Below, in pieces: positions 1 to 4,136 of a stretch of 7,781 nt of DNA; positions within the stretch are counted from its first letter, which is position 1, and every line of letters begins with the position of its first letter. A program made the translations under genes and the position numbers. The notes beneath the pieces are model-generated. The model had not been told where the DNA came from, did not search any database, and was given only the letters and a program-made list of their open reading frames with translations. This DNA comes from Eubacteriales bacterium (GTDB lineage Bacteria; Bacillota; Clostridia; Christensenellales; UMGS416): NCBI GenBank assembly GCA_028709505.1, contig JAQVWW010000041.1, forward strand, positions 1-7,781, given 5' to 3'.

Positions 1-2
1 AG

Positions 3-206
3 GACACAACGCTGTATTTCTGCCAGGCTTATCGTGAAACCCTGGAAAGCAAAATTGCTACGCTGAGCCTTTGGGATACCCGGATCACGACAAGAGATAC
101 CAAATGCGAGCAAACTATTTTTGCCATGCTTGCCGCTGCGGGCTTTCCCAAAGCCACAAGTTTTGCCTGCGGCTGCTTTGCGCGTAACTGTCTTTCTTTC
201 CCATGA
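3..206 (+). CDS. C-terminal part of an unrecognised reading frame, cut by the window edge
   Basis: An open frame enters from the left edge and runs 67 codons to a TGA at 204-206. It has no start in the window. The early part (about residues 5-30) looks like an amphipathic helix with alternating charged and leucine residues (YRETLESKIATLSLWDTRI). That recalls the C-terminal dimerisation helix of MerR-type regulators, but the resemblance is slight. The last third is cysteine- and phenylalanine-rich and does not look like a normal protein end, so the frame may have shifted earlier and this may be part of the same decayed DNA as the next gene. I do not recognise it with confidence, and it may not be coding. 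Confidence 0.25.
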   Translation, partial: DTTLYFCQAYRETLESKIATLSLWDTRITTRDTKCEQTIFAMLAAAGFPKATSFACGCFARNCLSFP

Positions 207-259
207 ATGCCGCGGCAAACCGGTTGCAGGTATTCTCAATCTCCCAAAGGCGGGCGGGT

Positions 260-767
260 ATGGAAACGGCGAATCTTTATTTGCGGAGCTTTGTTCCCGG
301 TGATTTCTCTGATTTTGCCGAACTGATACGCGACAAGATGGCGTCCCAGTACGCCGCCTATGATCATCCGTTTCCCACCGATGAAGGCAGCCTAAAGGAC
401 ATATTGTCCTACTTCTGCGCTACGGATGAGTTTTTTGCCGTGGAGCTGAAGGCCGAAAAAAGGTAGTAGGATTTATCTGCTTAAACCGCGTGGAGGGCAA
501 CGCAAGAAACCTCGGCTATACAATCCATACGAAACACCAAAATAAAGGCATTGCTGCCGAAGCCATTCGGGAAGCCATGCGGTTGCCAAGCAGGAGCTGC
601 GGTTGGAGAAGCTGATTTCGGGAACCGCCAAAGCCAATACTCCTTCGGTAAAGCTGTTATGCGCAGCCGGTTTTCACATAACCGCCCAGAGCACCGAAAG
701 CTTTTTTAACGATGAGAAGGGCCGGCCCATTCTCTTGGCGGGTTATGCTTTTGCATGCGTGCTTTAA
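260..767 (+). pseudogene. GNAT-family N-acetyltransferase (RimJ/RimL-like), broken by two frameshifts
   Basis: Three frames in succession together give one complete GNAT protein of about 169 residues. The first frame (ATG 260, AAAGG 9 nt upstream) begins METANLYLRSFVPGDFSDFA, the usual first strand of the fold, and stops at 464. The second frame (about 463-579) carries the acetyl-CoA loop region, LGYTIHTKHQNKGIAAEA, which fits the Q-x-x-G-x-G/A pattern. The third frame (582-767) carries NTPSVKLLCAAGF, typical of the motif B helix, and ends at TAA 765-767. Restoring one base in the poly-A run 456-461 and one near 580 makes the gene continuous (508 + 2 = 510 nt). The intact enzyme would transfer an acetyl group to an amine such as a protein N-terminus or small molecule; the substrate cannot be told. 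Base composition is less GC-rich than the cas genes. Sequencing error is an alternative explanation, though two independent hits make decay more likely. Confidence 0.8.
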
Positions 768-800
768 GCGCCGGCAGAAGTTTCTATTTTCTATCAATAT

Positions 801-828
801 CCTCCGGCCCTCCCGGCCGGAGGTTTTT
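801..828 (+). terminator. Intrinsic terminator after the GNAT pseudogene
   Basis: A perfect 9-bp GC-rich stem, CCTCCGGCC (801-809) with GGCCGGAGG (815-823), closes a 5-nt loop and is followed at once by TTTTT (824-828). It sits 33 nt after the pseudogene stop. It would keep upstream transcription out of the cas locus, so cas3 needs its own promoter. Confidence 0.9.
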
Positions 829-844
829 CCGTTTACCCGACGGC

Positions 845-862
845 TGCCGGCACTGGCCGGCA
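845..862. repeat. Perfect 7-bp inverted repeat upstream of cas3
   Basis: TGCCGGC (845-851) and GCCGGCA (856-862) are exact reverse complements around ACTG. There is no T-run after it, so it is not a convincing second terminator. It ends 4 nt before the TTGACA box and could be an operator or simply a structured remnant. Confidence 0.4.
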
Positions 863-866
863 CAAT

Positions 867-898
867 TTGACACAAAATACCGCTAAACAAGGGAATAT
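867..898 (+). promoter_or_regulatory. Candidate cas3 promoter with exact -35 box and poor -10
   Basis: TTGACA at 867-872 matches the sigma-70 -35 consensus exactly. No good -10 box lies at the usual 16-18 nt; the nearest AT-rich hexamer is GAATAT (893-898) at 20 nt. A second candidate is the AT-rich stretch further down, where TATAAA (937-942) could be a -10 with about 30 nt to the cas3 ATG but no recognisable -35. Either could be used; a promoter this imperfect would suit low basal expression or activator dependence. Confidence 0.3.
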
Positions 899-929
899 GC
901 GCCAATGTGGCAGGAAATATGCTGCATTA

Positions 930-952
930 TGTAGTATATAAAACATATTACA
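930..952. promoter_or_regulatory. Imperfect inverted repeat in the cas3 leader, candidate operator
   Basis: TGTAGTAT (930-937) and ATATTACA (945-952) pair at 7 of 8 positions around a 7-nt AT-rich centre. The 23-bp dyad lies 20 bp before the cas3 ATG and covers the possible -10 TATAAA (937-942), where a repressor would block transcription. The region is strikingly AT-rich next to GC-rich DNA, so chance symmetry is possible. No particular regulator family can be named. Confidence 0.3.
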
Positions 953-972
953 TTACGATAGCGAGAACTATT

Positions 973-3159
973 ATGGAATTTATTGCCCATAGCGGAACCG
1001 AGCGAACGCCCGACGGGCACGGCCTGGCAGCGCACCTGCGTGACGTGGCCCATAAGGCGCAAAATTTTTTCGCGAATCCCTTTTTGCGAAATGCCGCATA
1101 CCTTATCGGGCTGCACCACGACGCCGGCAAGTACAAGAGCGCCGTGCAGCACCACATCCGCTACCAAAGCGCCGAGCGCATCGACCATGCCACGCTGGGC
1201 GCGCAGCTTATCGCAGAAAAATGCGCCGTCGCCGTCTATCCGCTGCTGGCGGCGGCGATGCTGGGCCATCACGGCGGTATGCCCGACTATACCGGCAAAG
1301 ACGGCACGGGCGGCCGTCCGGCCGAAGCGCGGCTGCGCGCCGACGACGATGTGCAGGCCGAAACGGCCCGTCGGGCGTTTGGCACACAGATGGCGGCGGA
1401 AAAATGCGCGCCATTGGCGGGCATACCGCCGGTTAGCTCAGCCGAAACGCTGGCCATGGAAGCTTATCTGGCGGCGCGGATGCTGCATTCGGCGCTGGTG
1501 GACGCCGATTACCTGGATACCGAAGCGTATTTCCAGCCCGAGCAGGCGGCGCTGCGGGGAACCGCGCCGGCGCTGCACACGCTGCTGCCCCTCTATCAGG
1601 CCCATATGCAAAAACTGCAGGCGGCCAGCACCGCGGCCATATCGGATAGCCGCAGCAAAATCTGGCGCCAATGCATGGCGGCGGCCGACGGCCTCCAGGG
1701 CATCTATACGCTGTCGGTGCCCACCGGCGGCGGCAAGACGCTCTCGTCGATGGGCTTTGCGCTGCGCCACGCGCAGGCGCATCCGCACATCCGCCGCGTC
1801 ATTTATGCCATCCCGTTTACCAGCATCACCGAACAGAACGCCGGCGTATTCCGCGATATCTTTGGCGAGCAGGCGGTGCTGGAGCACCACAGCGCCATGG
1901 CCGTGCCCGAAGAGGGGCGGCGGGCCGACCACGCCAGCGAAAACTGGGACGCGCCCATCGTCGTGACCACCAACGTACAGCTTTTTGAGACGATATTCGG
2001 CAACACACCGTCGCGCAGCCGTAAGCTGCACAACATACAAAACGCCGTCATCGTGCTGGACGAAATGCAGGCGCTGCCCGATGGCGTGCTAAAGCCTTGC
2101 CTGGCGGCGCTGGACGCATTGGCCCGGCATTACGGCGTCACCGTCATCGTCTGTACGGCTACACAGCCCAAGTACGACGGCATCTGGCCCAGCAAGACCC
2201 AGGTAAAGGAAATTATTGACGATCCGCTGCGCCTGCAGCGACGGCTGCGCCGTACGTATGTACAGCAGCTGGGAGCGTTGGACGACGACGCGTTGCTGCA
2301 GCGGCTGCGGGAACACCGGCATGTGCTGTGTATCGTAAACAGCCGCGCCGCCGCCCGGGCGCTGGCCGAGGAGCTGGGTCAGTCCGAGCAGGGCGTGTAT
2401 CACCTAAGCACGATGATGTGCCCCAAACACCGGCGCGCCAAGCTCGATGAAATCCGCGCCCGGCTTAAGGACGAAAGCCGGCCTTGCCGCGTCATTTCCA
2501 CGTCGCTGATTGAGGCCGGCGTCGATGTGGACTTCCCGGCGGTGTACCGGGAGGCCGCCGGGCTGGATTCCATCGCCCAGGCGGCGGGCAGGTGCAACCG
2601 CGCCGGGGACAGGCCGCTGTCGGCGGTGTACGTGTTTACGCTGCCGGCCAGGCGTCTGCCCGACACCGTACAGCGGCTGGCCAACCAGACGATGACCGAA
2701 ATTGCCCCGCGCTACGCCGAGGATATGCTGAGCATACCGGCCATGGCGGCATATTTTGCGCTGCGCTTTGGCCCCGGCAGCGATACCGACGCCACCGGCG
2801 TGCTGCGGATGATCCGGGAACGTGGCCAGACGCTGAAGTTCCCTTACGCGAGCATTGCGGCGGAATTTCGCATCATTCAAAGCGCCAGCCAGCCGGTGTT
2901 TATTCCGTTTGATGACGAGGCCCGAGGGCTGATTGGGCGATTGCGCGCCTATGGCATTTCGGCCGGGCTGCTGCGGGCATTGCAGCCCTACGCCGCATCG
3001 GTATATCCCAATCAGGTACACGAGCTGACCGCCGCCGGGCGCATCGAAAACATCGACGGCGCGCTGGTGCTGGCGGCCGGCGACGCCGACCTGGCCGACG
3101 TGTACAGCGCCGACTACGGCCTGCTGGCGCAGCCGCAGGCCCAAGGATATTTTGAATAA
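973..3159 (+). CDS. cas3: Cas3 HD nuclease / SF2 helicase, type I-C
   Basis: Cas3 is recruited by Cascade after R-loop formation, nicks the displaced strand and degrades DNA while translocating with ATP. The N-terminal HD nuclease shows H21, HHDAGK (48-53; metal ligands H49 and D50), H72 and GHHGGMPD (98-105). The helicase shows Walker A PTGGGKT (250-256), DEMQ (363-366), TATQP (395-399), STSLIEAGVDVD (509-520) and QAAGRCNR (536-543). All key motifs are present, and 728 residues is normal for the subtype. I start at ATG 973 because MEFIAHSGTE matches the usual beginning of I-C Cas3; an in-frame GTG at 907 would add 22 AT-rich residues (through YYITIARTI) unlike the family. The ribosome binding site at 973 is weak (GCGAGA, 961-966), unlike those of the later genes, suggesting lower translation. 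It stands apart from cas5c by 326 bp. Confidence 0.96.
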   Translation: MEFIAHSGTERTPDGHGLAAHLRDVAHKAQNFFANPFLRNAAYLIGLHHDAGKYKSAVQHHIRYQSAERIDHATLGAQLIAEKCAVAVYPLLAAAMLGHHGGMPDYTGKDGTGGRPAEARLRADDDVQAETARRAFGTQMAAEKCAPLAGIPPVSSAETLAMEAYLAARMLHSALVDADYLDTEAYFQPEQAALRGTAPALHTLLPLYQAHMQKLQAASTAAISDSRSKIWRQCMAAADGLQGIYTLSVPTGGGKTLSSMGFALRHAQAHPHIRRVIYAIPFTSITEQNAGVFRDIFGEQAVLEHHSAMAVPEEGRRADHASENWDAPIVVTTNVQLFETIFGNTPSRSRKLHNIQNAVIVLDEMQALPDGVLKPCLAALDALARHYGVTVIVCTATQPKYDGIWPSKTQVKEIIDDPLRLQRRLRRTYVQQLGALDDDALLQRLREHRHVLCIVNSRAAARALAEELGQSEQGVYHLSTMMCPKHRRAKLDEIRARLKDESRPCRVISTSLIEAGVDVDFPAVYREAAGLDSIAQAAGRCNRAGDRPLSAVYVFTLPARRLPDTVQRLANQTMTEIAPRYAEDMLSIPAMAAYFALRFGPGSDTDATGVLRMIRERGQTLKFPYASIAAEFRIIQSASQPVFIPFDDEARGLIGRLRAYGISAGLLRALQPYAASVYPNQVHELTAAGRIENIDGALVLAAGDADLADVYSADYGLLAQPQAQGYFE

Positions 3160-3162
3160 ATG

Positions 3163-3198
3163 GCCGCGGGGGCAGGCCTGTAGGCCCGCCCCCGCGGC
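3163..3198. terminator. Very strong GC hairpin after cas3, possibly a two-way terminator
   Basis: GCCGCGGGGGC (3163-3173) and GCCCCCGCGGC (3188-3198) form a perfect 11-bp stem. Inside it, after one A/C mismatch, GGCC/GGCC pairs again around a TGTA tetraloop (3179-3182). It begins 3 nt after the cas3 stop. On the + strand no T-run follows, so it may act as a 3' stabiliser or partial terminator that lowers read-through from cas3 to cas5c. On the minus strand it is followed by CATTTATTC, a slightly better U-rich tail, so it could also end an antisense RNA coming from the repeat at 3262-3231. Confidence 0.6.
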
Positions 3199-3202
3199 GC
3201 TA

Positions 3203-3223
3203 TTGTGACAACGTCTATCACAA
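3203..3223. promoter_or_regulatory. Dyad TTGTGA-N9-TCACAA, candidate operator for cas5c onward
   Basis: TTGTGA (3203-3208) and TCACAA (3218-3223) are perfect inverted arms around 9 nt. The first arm also begins TTGTGACAA (3203-3211), a TTGT-N-ACAA palindrome that recurs 26 nt later as TTGTTACAA (3229-3237). These units surround the candidate -10 at 3230-3238. The arms look like CRP half-sites, but the spacing (9, not 6) rules out a standard CRP site. It also falls inside the spacer-length stretch of the antisense element, so the symmetry may have another reason. Confidence 0.35.
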
Positions 3224-3229
3224 AATAAT

Positions 3230-3238
3230 TGTTACAAT
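3230..3238 (+). promoter_or_regulatory. Candidate extended -10 promoter for cas5c-cas8c-cas7c-cas4-cas1
   Basis: TGTTACAAT has the extended TG-N element and a hexamer (TACAAT, 3233-3238) one base from TATAAT. No good -35 lies 16-18 nt upstream. If used, transcription would begin near 3245, giving cas5c an untranslated leader of about 240 nt. Its bases lie within the conserved 3' handle of the solo CRISPR repeat on the other strand, so the match may merely reflect repeat conservation. Confidence 0.3.
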
Positions 3239-3262
3239 CCACACACCCCTACCGGGTGCGAC
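3231..3262 (-). repeat. Solitary type I-C CRISPR repeat, antisense, inside the cas operon
   Basis: Read on the minus strand, this 32-nt element starts GTCGCACCC and ends GGGTGTGTGGATTGTAAC. Type I-C repeats, as remembered from the family, are 32 nt with the form GTCGCACCC, a 5-nt variable loop, then GGGTGCGTGGATTGAAAC. Only two bases outside the loop differ: C to T in the stem, which keeps pairing as G-U (CGCACCC with GGGTGTG), and A to T in the handle. Cas5c cuts at the base of this stem and leaves an 11-nt 5' handle, here TGGATTGTAAC. No second clear copy is seen in the window, so this is not an array. Position and orientation are unusual: between cas3 and cas5c and opposite to the genes. 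Confidence 0.85.
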
Positions 3263-3485
3263 TCAACGTAGAAAAGGGTGTTTACTTCCGTGCATACGCC
3301 AACTTCCTTATCGTATGCGGCCAACGGCGTTATCGTTTGCGCCGATATCCTTGTTGCCTTGCGGCAGAAAACACATTCGGGCCTGATGATTTGGTTATCA
3401 ATCAGTACGAGCATCCTTATATCCGCGCGTTATGATGAAAAAAACACACCAACACATCCATTCAACCAAAGAAGGAGGGGGTACT
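3263..3485 (+). other. Intergenic leader before cas5c with small hairpins, no convincing gene
   Basis: This stretch has balanced base composition, unlike the GC-rich genes around it. It holds a stem GCATACG (3292-3298) with CGTATGC (3312-3318) around 13 nt, a stem CGGCG (3325-3329) with CGCCG (3340-3344), TGCC/GGCA (3355-3358, 3363-3366) and CTGAT/ATCAG (3383-3387, 3401-3405). The last bases carry the strong cas5c ribosome binding site AGGAGG (3473-3478). An open frame from TTG 3229 to TGA 3435 crosses it, but lacks a ribosome binding site and has codons unlike the cas genes. No riboswitch class is recognised. Confidence 0.5.
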
Positions 3486-4136
3486 ATGGGCTATGGGTTC
3501 TGTGTGCGCATCCGCGGCGACATGGCACTGTTCACCAACCCGGCAGCCAAAGCCGAACGGTACACGTATCCGGACATCACACCCAGCGCCGCCCGCGGCA
3601 TCATCGAATCGATATTTTGGAAGCCGGGGCTGCGGTATCGCATCGATGCCATCCAGGTCAACAACCGCATTCGCTACGACTCGGTGCGGCGCAACGAGGT
3701 GGGCGCCGTGGCCAAACTGGGCACCATCCGCACCGCCTACAACCACGGCGGCGCGCTGTACATCGACAGCACCGCCGAGCGCCAGCAGCGCGCGTCGGTC
3801 ATCCTGCGCGACGTCGACTATTGCGTTTGGGCGCACTTTGAGCTGGTGCGCGAAAAGATGCAGCCCACCGACGACGAGAAAAAGTTTTACAACATTCTGC
3901 TGCGGCGGCTGCGCAAGGGGCAGTTCCATTCGCCGGCGTACCTAGGCTGTCGCGAGTTTGCCGCCGTCGTCACGCTGCACGAAGGCGACGCGCCGCCCAG
4001 CTACTACGCCGACACGCCGGAGCAGGACATGGGCTACATTCTTTACGACATGGAATACGGCCAAACCGAGGCGCAGCCGGTGTTCTTCCATGCCATCATG
4101 CGCCACGGCGTCATCACGCCGGAGGTGGCCCCATGA
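3486..4136 (+). CDS. cas5c: Cas5c (Cas5d), pre-crRNA endoribonuclease and Cascade subunit, type I-C
   Basis: In type I-C, which lacks Cas6, Cas5c cuts pre-crRNA at the base of the repeat hairpin and stays bound to the 5' handle in Cascade. The 216-residue protein opens MGYGFCVRIRGDMALFTNPA, with TPSAARGIIESIFWKP (32-47), RRNEVGAV (68-75) and LGCREFAA, all typical of the family. ATG 3486 is chosen because AGGAGG (3473-3478) lies 7 nt before it and the family begins here; ATG 3432 would add 18 residues through the ribosome binding site. The Bacillus halodurans enzyme uses Tyr46, Lys116 and His117 (recalled); the aligned positions here seem to be F44, K133 and F134, so two of the three differ. 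Other members also vary here, so activity is not excluded. It overlaps cas8c by ATGA. Confidence 0.95.
   Translation: MGYGFCVRIRGDMALFTNPAAKAERYTYPDITPSAARGIIESIFWKPGLRYRIDAIQVNNRIRYDSVRRNEVGAVAKLGTIRTAYNHGGALYIDSTAERQQRASVILRDVDYCVWAHFELVREKMQPTDDEKKFYNILLRRLRKGQFHSPAYLGCREFAAVVTLHEGDAPPSYYADTPEQDMGYILYDMEYGQTEAQPVFFHAIMRHGVITPEVAP

Larger units (their letters stand above)
3163..3262 (-). ncRNA. Possible crRNA-like antisense RNA (repeat, spacer-length guide, hairpin)
   Basis: On the minus strand the order is a near-intact I-C repeat (3262-3231), 32-35 nt of low-GC sequence (3230 to about 3196), then the strong hairpin 3198-3163. The middle stretch fits the size of I-C spacers. A transcript cut by Cas5c in the repeat would carry a handle and guide, with the hairpin as its end. 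Family knowledge: crRNA-like RNAs that repress cas promoters or a toxin RNA (CreA of CreTA modules) sit inside cas operons and use degenerate repeats. Against it, I find no clear minus-strand promoter above 3262, no second clear repeat, and no seed-matched target with a TTC motif in this window. It may be a relic. Confidence 0.3.

Noticed and set aside
456..463. Programmed -1 frameshift at the A-run in the GNAT gene
   Set aside because: In the reading frame the heptamer is A AAA AGG, not the efficient A AAA AAG, and a second frameshift follows near 580, so decay is simpler.
845..862. Second intrinsic terminator before cas3
   Set aside because: The stem is perfect, but the following bases (CAATTTGACA) lack a T-run and contain the -35 box.
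907..972. Longer cas3 start at GTG 907 or ATG 919
   Set aside because: The added residues are encoded by AT-rich promoter-like DNA and are unlike the Cas3 family, whose start fits ATG 973.
983..1966. 327-codon + strand frame inside cas3
   Set aside because: Out-of-frame shadow of cas3, strongly arginine/proline/tryptophan biased, while the cas3 frame has all family motifs.
2404..3144. Long minus-strand open frame of 246 codons opposite cas3
   Set aside because: Typical antisense shadow of a GC-rich gene; arginine- and glycine-rich, with no family pattern.
3203..3223. CRP-type binding site
   Set aside because: Arms resemble CRP half-sites but the spacer is 9 nt rather than 6.
3163..3262. 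A true CRISPR array in the window
   Set aside because: Only one clear repeat is present; no second copy at 32 + 33-37 nt spacing on either side.
3229..3435. Open frame of 68 codons (from TTG) filling most of the cas3-cas5c gap, with ATGA overlap to an upstream in-frame ATG of cas5c
   Set aside because: No ribosome binding site, starts inside the CRISPR-like repeat, codon use unlike the cas genes and no recognisable protein pattern. A smaller toxin peptide is not excluded.
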